NCBI GenBank assembly: GCA_964017185.1
Contig: OZ024872.1
Span: 42,104,188-42,168,187, forward strand
DNA: 64,000 nucleotides
Source of the DNA: Rugalucina vietnamica
Lineage: Eukaryota > Mollusca > Bivalvia > Lucinida > Lucinidae
Direction: 5' to 3'
Shown: one piece after another, positions 1 to 11,858 of the stretch
Layout of the letters: the number at the start of each line of letters is the position of its first letter
How positions within the stretch are numbered: position 1 is the stretch's first letter
Notes under the pieces: model-generated
What the model was told of the DNA's origin: nothing
Database searches by the model: none
Seen by the model: the letters and a program-made list of their open reading frames with translations, nothing else
Made by a program: the position numbers and the translations under genes

Positions 1-44
1 GCAAACAAGGCTCTTGAAAAAAAGAACTTAAAAGAAAATATACA

Positions 45-50
45 TTTATT
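45..50 (-). promoter_or_regulatory. Poly(A) signal of the nSTAND3 gene
   Basis: AATAAA on the minus strand about 140 nt after the stop codon of the NTPase exon, in an A/T-rich tail. It fits the 3' end of that gene; no other canonical hexamer is seen between the stop and the window edge. Confidence 0.5.
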
Positions 51-189
51 AACAAATTAATTAGATAAATAAACAGTTTGTTAAAATGTATAATATTTAT
101 ATAATTATGTATAGTTAAACATTAATAGGTACACATAAGCTTTTAACACTTCTCAGAATTTTTAAGCATCAAATGTGCTTTACCATTCC

Positions 190-1537
190 TTAGAAATTGG
201 TACTCTCTGCCTGTGCAATAAGAACTTGTGTAAGGTCCACATTGCTATCAGCCTTTGTCGTAACATAATTGATCCATTCCCTGACAAACGACTGATCTTT
301 CCATGCATTGCAATATCCAACAGCCGTCATATTACCTTGTTTTAGCTCTCTTGTGATTCTTTTTGCCAGAGCTTGTGCACTGCCTACGGGTAGTCGACTG
401 ATAGCAGCTCTGTGTGTATCTTTCAAACTGTCAGATTTCACGCGTCCATCATTGATAAATGCCAGAATGTATGAAAAGTCCAAAATGTCAATAGCATGTG
501 TTGGGCTTACTGATATGTACAAATACGCTGTAAGCTCCAGTAGTGATTCATGACTGAAGCAGCATGTACCATTTGGACCATGCGTAAGATAGGAATTTCC
601 CAGTGCATCTAAAGCATCGTAAACATCTGGCAACAGTGTTTGAAGGTCATCCTCAAGGTCAATGTAATTATTCTTGAAGACTAATCTGTCATCTTGTGTA
701 GCGTTCTTCTTAATTGATTCAAAATAGTCATTTTGTAATTGATTCTTCTTCAATAGAACAAGTAATAGAATCACATATTTGACTGTATCTGTGTCTTTGA
801 AATCTAGAATTTCCTCTTTTATGCAACTGACTGGATCATCAAAGAAGGAAGCACCTTTCTTTTTCCTCAAAGCTTCGTTGGCGCAGTACATTTCCACACA
901 TTGCGGAAACCCATGTGGTGTATCAACATTCCTGACATCTATTCGATCACCATCTGGCACAGCATATTCTGTTGCATACTTATCAAATACTTCACTCTTC
1001 TCATCTCCAGATAATTTATATTCATCCGTGGTCATATCAACAACATAATATTCGTCGAAAAATTTAAAGTTTTTCAAATCATCATCAACATCAGAAAATA
1101 CATACCGCCTACTGGTGCAAACAACGATAAGATTGCCAGCGCTTGCCTTTATTGTTTTAACCATTTCATCAAATATAACCGTCCACTGATCCGTTTTATG
1201 CTTATCTACAATACAGCCGCCAAATATATCATCTATGACCACAATATGTTTCATGTCAGTGTCCTTCATTCTCTTCTCTAATAAGGTCTTCCACTCTACT
1301 GCCGAGTTGATGTACACTGGTTCGAATCCCTTATCCCGGTACTGCAACATCACATGAGCAACGGTTGCGGATTTGCCGTCTCCCGGTTTGCCCAGTAGTG
1401 TGGCCCAGTGAATCTCGTCTAGTATACATTTCAGCCACCTGCAAGTCTCTGTATCTACATAGTGCTGGTCTTTCTTTTCATACCATTTTACAATTAAATC
1501 TGATTCATCTGAAAGCACAAGATGTTTCATACACAAT
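190..1537 (-). CDS. nSTAND3-type P-loop NTPase (3'-terminal coding exon)
   Basis: About 448 codons encoding a STAND-class NTPase, the core of NLR-like sensors and signalling switches. Counting from the TTG (Leu) codon at 1536: Walker A GKPGDGKS at 49-56 after the typical IHWATLLG lead-in; Walker B HIVVIDDIFGG near 97-107; a sensor-like NLIVVCTSRR strand near 135-144; then a helical C-terminal half ending AQAESTNF and a TAA stop. This matches the nSTAND3 group, which is greatly expanded in molluscs. The first ATG is at 1530 and an in-frame TAA lies just upstream, but a possible acceptor (catgccag before 1537) suggests the exon continues from an upstream exon. A phase-2 donor at 4010 would join the SAM exon in frame. 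The ligand and pathway are unknown; an immune or cell-death role is inference from the class. Confidence 0.85.
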
Positions 1538-1554
1538 CTGGCATGTTAAGTAAA

Positions 1555-1755
1555 TGAGCGGCGACGTGAGAAAACCAACAATGGTTTCCGAACAGGTCCG
1601 ACACAAACTGGCATGTACAGTCACAGAAGCAGGTTAGAAACTCGAAATTTCGTATGTAGAAAGTAGAGGAATTGTACTATAGCTTCGTGATTACCGCGAA
1701 GCTGGTCTGCGCCTTTGTTTTCGCATATGCAGATTGTTGGGTTTCTCATGACTCA
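1555..1755 (+). mobile_element. MITE family A, copy 1
   Basis: About 200-bp copy of the commonest short element here: inverted ends like gagccgcctcrtgngaaaac, a 'cctgtacagtcacagaa' segment, and a central hairpin around cgcgaagctg followed by gcctttgttttcgc. One arm of the central hairpin is missing. It ends about 17 bp from the proposed acceptor of the NTPase exon. Confidence 0.75.
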
Positions 1756-2510
1756 AACGTATTCAATGCCTCATCCTTTACAAGAGCAGTCTATTTTGTC
1801 TATTTTTCATGTATGTTAATGAGCTTCAATATGTTTTATGAGCAGTTAAATTCACAAATTCAAAGCCATGGACATTATTCAATTTCATCACGATAAATGT
1901 GATAGCATGATTTTGTATGTTTGTTTGAAACCATACTTTACGTCCCAGTCAACATCTGTCTGGGGTCACAACTTACAAGCAGCTCATCTATTTATTTAGG
2001 CTCCAATGGGCTGGGACCCATATTTCCACCCGATCACCCTTGTGATTGCATACCTATTATTACCCACCTCGTATATGACTATAAGCCATAGTATTTTCGA
2101 AGCTACTGTCGCTATAGGATCTCTCTTTGGAAAGGGAAGAATTGCTCGATGTTCCACTTCTGGATCTGAATAAGATAATGATTGTTTTTAGATAAATGTA
2201 TGCGCAATGAATAAGGAATGAAAATATGTAAACGAAAAATTAAAGTTGCATATTCGATTTTGTTGCAAATGTTTGTGATTCAGCACATACATGTTATTAA
2301 GAAGAGAAAAGTACGATAAATTGAACCTTAGAATGGCATCTGCAGTCGTTTGGATGACACTTCAAACCAGGAAAACAGCCTTGAGCGGGATATAACACCA
2401 CCACCACCACCACAGCGTCAAAGCATGGTGTCCAACTGAATTTAAACTTGGCGCTCCGTCAACTTATGTGATAAATGTGATAATTTGACATTTTGAAGTT
2501 GACAGTTAAA

Positions 2511-3990
2511 CAAGTAGCCCAAGGGCAACGATCGCTCACCTGAGAGTCAACAAGTACAGTCACTGGACAAAGTAACCATGGCGGGGCCATTTTTGACCCC
2601 AGGGGCATGGTTGGCAGGATTTAAAAAGAGGACCACTACACATTGATACATAAAAAATATTAAAGCTCTGGGCCTTGTAGTTTCGGAGAAGGTTTTTTTA
2701 TGTTTTTCCCATGACGTCCTCCGGGCAGGGCCCGTATGGACCCCAGGGGCACGGTTGGCAGGATTTATAAAGAGGACCATTAAACATTGCTACGCACAAA
2801 ATATGAAAGCCTTGTGGTTTCGGAGAAGAAGATTTTTTTTATGTTTTTCCCATTGTAAGTCTATGGGAGCTATCTAGATCTGTTGCCATGGAAACCAGAG
2901 TTCTGATCCGACCTGGCCCAAAACCTAACACAACCTTTCCCCATCCTCAATGATGCTTTAGATAAAATTTGATCACGATTGGCCTTGTTGTCTTAGAGAT
3001 ATTCAAGTTTGAAAATGTGAACGGACGAACGCATGCACGGACGGACGCCGGCTCGACTACTATACTATGGCAGAAATTGCAATTTTCCGCTTTTCGTCTT
3101 ATAAGTCAATGGAAACTTTAAGTTGCCATAGCAACCAAAGTAGTGGGACAAGGACAATAAAAACACAAACTTTGTAGAGGCTAATATCATAAGCATTTAT
3201 ACAAAGTTTCAGCTTCATCCGCCTTACAGCTTCTGAGAAGAAAATTTTTGAATATTTTTTTTTGAAAATTTACCCTTTACGTTGCTATAGCAACCAAAAG
3301 AATAAAGCGATTTTGTCAAAAGTTGCCTAAAACGGGGAGGACTACTCAATAAACATTTATGTAAAAATAAAATTTCAATATCCTCAATGAAACGGCAGAA
3401 ATTGCAAATTTCCACTTTTTACCTTATAAGACAATGGAAACTTAAAGTTACCATAGCAACCAAAGTAGGTGGACAAAGACAATAAAAAAAAAACAATTTT
3501 TGTACAGGCTAATGTCATAAGCATGTATTTTAAATTTCAGCTTTAGCCCCCATACGGCTTCTGAGAAGAAGATTTTTGAATTTTTTTTTTTTTCGAAAAT
3601 TTACCCTTTATGTTGCTATAGCAACCAAACGAATAAAGTAATTTTTACAAAAGTTGCCTTAAACGTGAAGGACTACTCAATAAACATTTATGTAAAAACA
3701 AAATTCAAATATCCCCAGCCTGACGACGGAAAATGCCAATTTCCACTTTTCTCCATACAAGTCAATGGAAACTTCAAGTTGCCATAGCAACCAGAGTTCT
3801 TATCCGATCGAAATAAAAAAAAACACACAAATATTCGTCCCCCCTGTAGATGCTATATGTGAAATATGAAAAGATTCGGCCTGGCAGCTTCAGAGGAGAA
3901 GTCGTTTGAAAATGTTGACGACGACGGACGACGCACGGACGCCGGCTCGATTACTATATACTATAAGCTCACCAAAAGGCCAAAAATAAA
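2511..3990 (+). mobile_element. Degenerate Helitron-like (HINE) element, family beta
   Basis: Begins with a 'cgctcacctgag' arm near 2533 and ends with 'ctataagctcacc' near 3972. Two internal acggacg microsatellite stretches (about 3022-3050 and 3917-3945) each precede 'gccggctcga'. Between them are imperfect repeats containing 'gttgctatagcaacc' and 'cttctgagaagaa'. The layout resembles the better-preserved family alpha elements elsewhere in the window, but the right hairpin is lost. No coding capacity. Confidence 0.6.
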
Positions 3991-4006
3991 TAAAACTCGA
4001 AAATAC

Positions 4007-4889
4007 TCACGAACTCCGACGAGCTTTTCTTGGCTTTTTGTACACCAGGTCCTCCTGATCGAGAGAATCTTTACTTGCATGTCCTACAAGGCTCTCATCA
4101 TCAGACAGAGAAGAGGCTGCCGTCATGTACTTGGAAGCTGTCGTAATATCGCTGAGATACGATGGATATTTGTCCTTTTCTAGGATCGAGTCTACTGATG
4201 TTTCTTTTAATTCTCTCTTAGGTTCGCTGTTGTAATGAAGTATTGAGTTTGGTTGTGTGTCATCGCTAGAGTCGCTGTCCCATTTTGTCTCACGTGACAC
4301 TTTATACTTTTCAGCGGCTTTTGGCATTATGTTATCTGCTACATTGACAGTTCCGCTATCTTTTGCGTTGTCCGCTCTAAAGTTCGTTGTCGCAGCTTGT
4401 GTTCCACTCCTATATGGTGTGTCTTCGTCTGATCCACTGTCATAGGAACGAACTCTTCTCCTTCCCGACCCATTCCTCTCCTTCATTTTAGCGTATGAAG
4501 CTTCGTCCGAAATGGACTCATTCTCAGAGGATCGCCGTCTATGCCCCTCAGTTTGAGAATTTCCCCTCCTGCGTGTTTTGCCCATGCTACGATTCAAGCT
4601 TTCCAGTGCCTTCTTGAATTTAACAACATGCCCAGGTTTCTGAATGCACGTGTCAATTTGAGAATCGGTCATTTCCAGAAGCAACGAAATTTCGTCCCAA
4701 CCCCTTTCCTTGAATTTCGCGGTGTATTCTCCGAGCCCATTGTCATTTAACCAGATACTGACTTCAGAGGAATCTGCTTTTGCATTGTCGTTCGTGCCTT
4801 TGCTCAGGCACGGACCCATGTCTGTGGTATCACTGAGGTCGCTTCACTGATTTAGTCACAAGTTCGCATGTGCTTGGAGCATCAAACAC
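4007..4889 (-). CDS. SAM-domain protein with predicted N-myristoylation (exon)
   Basis: ATG at 4819 opens a 270-codon frame after 70 nt of leader that follows a good acceptor (tgtttgtttcag, exon from 4889). An in-frame TGA upstream supports this start. The N-terminus MGPCLSKG fits the MGxxxS/K myristoylation rule, with Cys4 a possible palmitoylation site. Residues ~20-77 (VSIWLNDNGLGEY to KKALESLN) form a sterile alpha motif domain, a protein-interaction module. Residues 78-270 are low complexity with basic clusters (KTRRRGN, GHRRRSS, SGRRRVRS, PRKARRSS) and acidic-serine stretches (SGSDEDTP, SDSSDD), so probably disordered. The frame ends at a TGA overlapping a strong donor (gtgagt, 4010-4005). 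If the donor is used, the protein continues, most simply into the nSTAND3 exon at 1537 (phase 2 joined to +1). If not, it is a stand-alone 270-aa protein. Confidence 0.75.
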
Positions 4890-5582
4890 CTGAAACAAAC
4901 ATACAATAATTTGATGTTGTAATGCAGCAGTCATTTGTGACCTGGTCCATGAGCCAATACCGTAAATTTTGGGGGTCGGTACCATCTGGCCTGAACAAAT
5001 CCCCTTATGATTTTCATGTAGGACTATGTTTGTAGACTTGTAAAAAAAATCGGGGGGACTTGCATTGCTGGTAGCTTTAATGGTGAAACGACACGTTATT
5101 TACGATACCCCATAATTAAAAAAAACGTCATTTTAACACAAAAAACGGTTGGGAATAGTCTTCTAGCTATCCATATCCCCCTTTCCTCCCCAAGGGAAAT
5201 TTCTACACTATTATTCTCGAAAAGTACATTGAAAAATCTATCAAATCCTGTTTTCTGCCATCTGAAAGTCAAGGCGTTTGCGTTTTACGCTATGTTTGAT
5301 TAAATTACTCTAAAAATATTCAATTTTTGCGTCAATAATGGGGGTACACATAGAAAATTGAAAATATCTCAATTGTTTTTTTATCCTAGACCATTGAACT
5401 TGGTCTCATTCTTAAGCTTAGACATAACCCTTTTATCCTATGATAAGTAATGGAAATTATCTTACTTGCATATTCATGGATTTTCATTAAAACATTAAAA
5501 TAATAAAAAAAAAAGTTAAAAATCAATTATCCCATAAAAACTAATTTCAGGCCTAAACTATCATTGTGGCTCCTTGTAATTG

Positions 5583-6020
5583 TATCAGTTATTCTTGCAT
5601 AGAAATCTATGCGCATAGCTGTTTGAAGCAGTTTTCGATTGGTCGAAAGCCGTGTTCAAACAGCAAAACCCATGTTCAAATCATGAAATTCACGTGCCGT
5701 TTGAACATGGGTTTTGGCCGACGTCATTGGTCAATGCGACGTGACGTCATGTGTTTCGTTCTAAACAAAATGGCCGACGTTGAAGAAGCTCCGCGGTTTT
5801 CGGTGAGTTTTTACGTTGTTAATGCTATTTTCAAGAGATTTTAAGTGGATTAGAGTGAAAATGCAAGAATAGCGATCAACCATGGTTTGTTTCAGTGTTC
5901 AAACATTAGATGGATCACTCGGAAGGGGTTTGAACACGCGGCCTGCGGCCTTGTGTTCAAACCCCTTCCTCGTGATCCATCGAATGTTTTAACACTGAAA
6001 ACCATGGTTGATCCCTATAT
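5583..6020. repeat. Foldback segment with CpG-rich promoter-like core
   Basis: Two hairpins lie side by side. The first pairs 'aaaacccatgttcaaa' with 'tttgaacatgggtttt' (5665-5720). The second, 5875-6013, pairs gatcaaccatgg with ccatggttgatc, with ~60-bp arms and a gcggcctgcggcc loop. Between them are gacgtcattgg and gtgacgtcat (CRE- and CCAAT-like) and 'aaaATGGCC' followed ~40 nt later by a good plus-strand donor (cg/gtgagt at 5801). Whether it is transcribed is unknown. Confidence 0.5.
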
Positions 6021-6289
6021 TCTATTTGACAAATTTGTTGATGCCATGAGCCTAAATGAAAATCATCTCATTTGCATTTTCATGAATATTAATGAAAATG
6101 ACGAAAGTCAGGATTTACAAAGGGAAAATAATTATATTGCCATTTGAAGGGTTAGGTTTGGGTTATAGGATGTAATTTGAACCCTTAGAACAAATGCTCA
6201 AATGCCAGTTTGGTCAGAGGATGACTTTAATGCCCATTTGTGTCACCTAAAATCACAGAGTGTTCAATACAACCCCTAATAAGCGCAGT

Positions 6290-9200
6290 TAGTAAGGTGG
6301 TACACCTATATTACCACATGTATCTTGGCTACTGATAGACCTAGAAAGCAGAAATAGGTATCAAATGATTGCTTTTGCAATGCTATATAACTATGTAATA
6401 AGATATAATTATCAAACTGACTTCCTGGTGTTCGAATATTAATGAAAACTTCATGTATTAGACTAAAATCACAGAAAATGGAGAATACCAGCACAGTTTT
6501 TTTTATATCTCAGCAACCAAAAGCTCTAAATAGCTTGAATTGGTATCAAATGATTGCTATGACAATGCTCTATAACCATGTAATAAGATATATAAACAAG
6601 CTGGCTATCTTAAGGCTCAAATATTAAAAAAGAGCTTCAGATATCAGAGAAAAATAACAGATAAACAAAGGGGAAAAATCAACGAAATTCAGGTATCTCA
6701 GCAACCAAAACCTCCAAAGACTTGAAATTTGTATTAAATTATTGTTATGATAATGTTCTATATCAATGTGAAAAAATACAGAATGATTTTGACCTTCTTG
6801 GTGTTCAAATATTGATGAGAACTTTCAATTTTAGAGACAAATCACAGACCAATATAGGGGGTATACCTACAGAAACGTTTATAGCTCAAAGCCATAGAGA
6901 GCTGAAGTTTGTAACAAATGATTGCTATGATAACATTCTAAATGACATAATAAGATACATTAATAGTCAGACTTTTGTGCTGTTCAAATATTGAGGAAAC
7001 TTTAAATATTAGAGAAAAATCACAGAAAATGGAGGGGGTATACCTATGAAAACATGTATTTCTCAGGAACCAAATGTCTTAAAGAACAGAAATTGGTATC
7101 AAATGATTGCTATAACAATATTTTATAATTATACAATTAGATATGTCAATAAGCTGACTCTCTTGTAGCGCAAATACTTAAGGGAACTTCAGATATAGGA
7201 GAAAAATCACTGGCAAACGAAGGGGGTATACAAATAAAACTGCAGATATCTCAGTGACCCAAAGCTCTAGAGAGCTAAAATTTGAATCAAATGATTGTTA
7301 GAATTATGTTCTATAATCATTAGATAAGAAACATAATTAATTTGACTTTCTCATTGTTGGAATATAGATGAGAACTTTAAATATTAGATAAAAATCTCAG
7401 AAAAATATAGGGGTATGCCAACGGAAACGTATATATCTCAGCAACCAAAAGTTCTAGACAGCTGAAATTGATATCAAATGATTGCTATGACAATATTCTT
7501 TAACAATGTAAAGGGTATATAAATAAAATGTCTTTCTTGTTTCTCGAATATTTAAGAGAACTTAAGCTATAGAAGAAAAAACATTTGCAAACGAAGGGGA
7601 TATACCAATAAAACTGCTGATATATCAGAAACCAAAAGCTCTAGAGAGCTAAAATTGGTATCAAATGATTGCAAGAATAATGTTCTATAAACATAAGATA
7701 AAGAACATAAATAATTTGACTTTCTCATTGTTGGAATATAGATGAAAACTTTAAATATTAGATAAAAATCTCAGAAAAATATAGGGGGTATACCAATGGA
7801 AACGTATATTTCTTTGCAACCAAAAGTCCTAGACAGCTGTAATTGGTATCAAATGATTGCTATGATAATATTCTATAACCATGTAAAGGGTATATAAACA
7901 AAATATGTTTTTTTCTTTCTCGAATATTTAAGAGAACTTAAGTTATAGGAGAAAAAACATTGGCAAACGAAGGGGGTATACCAAGACATTTGCTAATATA
8001 TCAGTAACCAAAAGATCTAGAGAGCTTAAATTGGTATCAAATGATTGCTAGAATAACTTTCTTTAATCATGTGATAAAAACATAAATAATTTGACTTTCT
8101 CATTGATGAAATAGTGATAAGAACTTTAAATATTAGATAAAAAATCTCTGAAAATATAGGGGGTATACCAACGGAAACGTATATATCTCAATAACCAAAA
8201 GTTCTAGAGACTGAAAATGCTATAATATGATTGCTTTGACAATATTCTATAACCACATGTAACAAGTATATAAACAAACTGACTTTCTTGTTGCTCAAAT
8301 ATTTAAAAGAACTTAAGATATAAGAGAAAAATCACTTGCAAACGAAGGGGGTATACCAATAAAGCTGCTAATATCTCATCGACAAAAAGCCCTAGAAAGC
8401 TTAAATTGGTATAAATGATTGCTAAAATAACGCTTTAAAGCACTTGGTAAGTCACTTAAACAATCTGACTTACTTTTTTTGAATATTGATAAAAACTTTA
8501 AATATTAGAGAAAAATCACAGAAAAATTGAGGGGGTATACCACCAAAAAACTTAATACGTCAGCAACCAAAAATATAGAGAGCTTAAGTTGGTATCAAAT
8601 GATTGCTATGGTAATTTTCTATAATCATAAGATAAGATTTATGAAAAATTAGACTTTCTTAGTGTTTGAATATTGATGAAAACTTAAAATATTAGATAAA
8701 AATCACAGAAAAATATAGGGGGTATACCAAAGGAAACATATATCTCAACAACCAAAAGTCCTAGAGAGCTGATATTGGTATCAAATAATTGATATGACAA
8801 TATTCTATGACCATGTAAAAGGTATATAGCAAGCTGACTTTTTGCTGCTCAAATATTTGAGAAAACTTAAGATATAGGAGAAAAATCACTGGCAAAGAAG
8901 GGGGTATATCAATAAAACTGCTGATATCTCAGTTACCAAAATCTCTACAGAGCTGAAATTGCTATAAAATGATTGCTATGACAATATTCTATAACCATGC
9001 AACAAGTATATAAACAAGCTGACTTTCTTGTTTCTCAAATATTTAAAAGAACTTAAGATACAAGAGAAAAATCACTTGCAAACGAAGGGGGTATACCAAT
9101 AAAACTGCTACTATCTCAATGACAAACAGCTCTAGAAAGCTGAAATTGGTATCAAATAATTGCTAAGATAATGTTTCAAAATCACGCGGTAAGACACACA

Positions 9201-9445
9201 AACAGTCTGACTTACTTTTTTCGAATATTGATAAAAACTATAAATATTAGATAAAAATCACAGAAAAAAGTGGAGGGGGTATACCCCCAAAAATCTTTAT
9301 AACTCGGCAACCAAAAGTTATAGAGAGCCGAAATTGATATCAAATGATTGCTATGGTATTGCTCTGTAATCATAGGATAAGATTTATGAAAAACTAGGCT
9401 TTCTTAGTGTTGAATATTGATGAGAACTTAAAATATTAGATAATA
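6290..9445 (+). repeat. Tandem satellite, ~187-bp monomer, left part
   Basis: Monomers recur every ~183-188 bp, marked by 'ggtatcaaatgattgct' (6358, 6541, ... 9335), then 'ctataaccatgtaa', 'acaaactgactttcttgtt', 'gaaaaatcac' and 'gggggtatacc'. About 17 copies, diverged by point changes and small indels, alternating between two variants that differ around 'aacgaaggggg' and 'aaatatagggg'. No coding capacity; the short frames in it are incidental. Confidence 0.85.
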
Positions 9446-10714
9446 AAAGCGCTGCAGGCATGCATGATACCCCGCCATGCAAATTTAATTTAGCAAAAAT
9501 GTTTCTCAATAAATTCTCAAGATAAAGAGCAGAACAAAATTTTGTCATAAATGAAGGACCATAACTCTGTATACATTGATAAAATTTACCCATCTTCAAT
9601 CCCAAACCACTACTTCCTGATTTGAAGTTTTATACAAAGTTTGAATAAAATTGGTTGATAAATGCACAAAACAGAGGCAGGAAACAAAATTTTAATGTAA
9701 ATCATGGGCCATAACTCTGTACTTATTTAACTAAATTTATTCATTTTCAATCCCAAACCACTCCTTCCTGATACGAACTCCTATACAAAGTTTGAAGAAA
9801 ATCGGTCAATAAATGCTCAAGATAGAGTTCGGAAACAAAATTTTAATGTAAATCAAGGGCCATAACTCTGTACTTATTTGACAAAATTTACCCATCTTCA
9901 ATCCAAAATAACTCATTCCTGGTATGAACTCCTATACAAAGTTTGAAGAAAATCTGTCAATAAATGCTCAAGATAGAGCCCGGAAACAAAATTTTAACGT
10001 AAATCATGGGCCATAACTCTGTACTTATTTGACGAAATTTACCCATCTGCAATCCAAGACCACTCCTTCTTGGTATGAACTCCTATACAAAGTTTGAAGA
10101 AAATCGGTCAATAAATGCTCAAGATAGAGCCCGGAAACAAAATTTTAACGTAAATCAAGGGCCATAACTCTGTACATATTTGACAAAATTTACCCATCTT
10201 CAATCCCAGACCACTCCTTCTTGATATGAACTCCTATACAAAGTTTGAAGAAAATCGGTCAATAAAAGCTCAAGATAGAGCCCGGAAACAAAATTTTAAC
10301 GTAAATCAAGGGCCATAACTCTGTACTTATTTGACGAAATTTACCCATATTCAATCCCAGACCACCCCTTCATGGTATAAACTCCTATACAAAGTTTGAA
10401 GAAAATCGGTCAATAAATACTCAAGATAGAGCCCGGAAACGAAATTTTAACGTAAATCAAGGGCCATTACTCTGTACTTATTTGACGAAATTTACCCATC
10501 TTCAATCCCAAACCAATCCTTCCTGATATAAACTCCTGTACAAAGTTTGAAGAAAATCGGTCAATAAATGCTCAAAATAGAGCCCGGAAACGAAACGCTG
10601 ACGGACGGACAGACGGACGGACAGACGGACAGACGGACGGACGGACACTCGAACGCAATTTTTTTTGGAGGGTATAACATAATATCCCGCACTTTTTTAA
10701 GTGGCGGGGTCTAA
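9446..10714 (+). mobile_element. Pearl/BIV160-type non-autonomous Helitron (HINE), copy 1
   Basis: Left arm 'gcgctgcaggcatgcatgat' then 'accccgccatgcaaattt'. About seven ~152-bp repeats follow, keyed on 'gggccataactctgtac', 'cctatacaaagtttgaag' and 'ggtcaataaatgctcaagat'. Then an ACGG/ACAG microsatellite (10597-10645), 'ggagggtataacataata', and a hairpin right end (cccgcactt ... aagtggcgggg) ending ctaa. This is the layout described for bivalve pearl elements. It interrupts the satellite monomer at 'attagata', with the monomer resuming at 'aaaatgacag'. Confidence 0.85.
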
Positions 10715-10935
10715 AAATGACAGAAAAATAGAGGGGGTATACCAACAGAAACGTTTATATCTCAGCAGCCAAATGTCCTAGAGAGCTAAAATTGGTATCA
10801 AATGATTGATATGACAATAATTGATAGCCATGATATATAATAAGACATATGAACAAGCTGACTATCTTGTTCCAAAAATTGAAGAAAACTTATGATATAA
10901 GAGAAAAACACAGACAAATGAAGGGGGTATACTAG
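10715..10935 (+). repeat. Tandem satellite, ~187-bp monomer, right part
   Basis: Just over one more monomer ('gacagaaaaatagaggggg', 'ggtatcaaatgattgat', 'gacaaatgaagggggtatac') continuing the array after the inserted Helitron and running into the right inverted end. Confidence 0.8.
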
Positions 10936-11146
10936 AATAAACTCGAAGATTTTAACCATAAAGCTACCACCTAGAAAGGTCCCCCCGATGTTATCTAATT
11001 CTGTACATGCCAAAATTGTGAAAAAGTGCGGGGGATCTGTTCAGGTCAGGTGGTACCGACATCTTAAATAGCTCATGGACCAACCACGGCTCCCAAACCA
11101 GCAACAGAGGAGGGCACGGAACCTTGCGGGCGGCGGGATTATCCAT

Positions 11147-11267
11147 GTTCAACCCACGCGACTGAGAACAACCAACGCAGATGAAATACCTGACTGCGAA
11201 CATTCGGATCATTACCAGACAGGTATTCTTGATTTCATCTACGTTTGTTGTCTTCAGTCGCGTTGGT
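11147..11267. repeat. Imperfect palindrome (~50-bp arms)
   Basis: Left arm 'ttcaacccacgcgactgag' ... 'gcagatgaaatacctg' pairs with right arm 'caggtattcttgatttcat' ... 'cttcagtcgcgttggttga', around a loop 'cgaacattcggatcat'. Probably a foldback MITE remnant. No gene is seen between it and 11858. Confidence 0.6.
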
Positions 11268-11858
11268 TGACTCTGTATTCTTAACCGCCATAGCCAAATA
11301 ATCTATACGGGCCTGGGGTAGGTAAAGCCATTTTAAGTTTAAGAATCGACTCGGCCAACCGAAGTATCTCGTAGGGATTATGGTGAATATCTGAAAAGTA
11401 TTTTAAAAGTTACCGTGACAACATTTCAATCGTCTTCGACTATATTTACTTAAAAATACTCATTTTGGTACTGAATACTCACCGAAAAGCATCCCGTCAC
11501 TAAAGAATACATGTATTTTATGCGAAAATCATGTCAACAAACCTTAAAATTTATCTTTAACATTAATTTGCAAATCGATATAAACTCATATTTCAAAATA
11601 AGAGCGGTGTCTTTCAAAATATACCTGTTGTATCGATTGTAAAATGTACCCGTTTATATATATTTAACCTAAATACATGATAAACGTTTATAATAAGATA
11701 TAGACGAAAATGTTATTTTGGTGTTCTTTCACTACATGTAACGTTACTCCATTTTAATATCTTTGGTGTTACCCGATTTGATAAATAAAGGCTTTAAGCC
11801 CCATTAGACTATATACTACACCAACTCCCACGAAATGCCATGAATAGGAAGGAATACA

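Larger units (their letters stand above)
4943..11082. mobile_element. 6.1-kb inverted-repeat-bounded unit carrying a satellite array
   Basis: The ends are imperfect inverted repeats of about 150 bp. The left end (4943-5095) has tggtccatgagc, then gtcggtacca-ctg-cctgaaca, then atcccc, atcggggggac and ggtagcttta in order. The reverse complement of 10945-11082 shows the same words in the same order and spacing. Inside are a foldback segment (5583-6020), a ~187-bp satellite (6290 to ~10935) and a pearl-type Helitron. No transposase frame is seen, so it looks like a non-autonomous DNA element. The target duplication is unclear (ACC on both sides at most). It starts 53 bp outside the acceptor of the SAM exon. 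Confidence 0.65.

Noticed and set aside
190..1536. Start of the NTPase frame at position 1536
   Set aside because: The codon there is TTG, not a normal eukaryotic start. The first ATG is at 1530, and an upstream splice acceptor is more likely.
2547..3415. Frames of 60-77 codons on the minus strand
   Set aside because: They are inside a degenerate Helitron-like repeat; the same peptide recurs with each repeat unit.
6290..9445. CRISPR-like array
   Set aside because: The whole ~187-bp unit repeats with no unique spacers, and the sequence is eukaryotic satellite.
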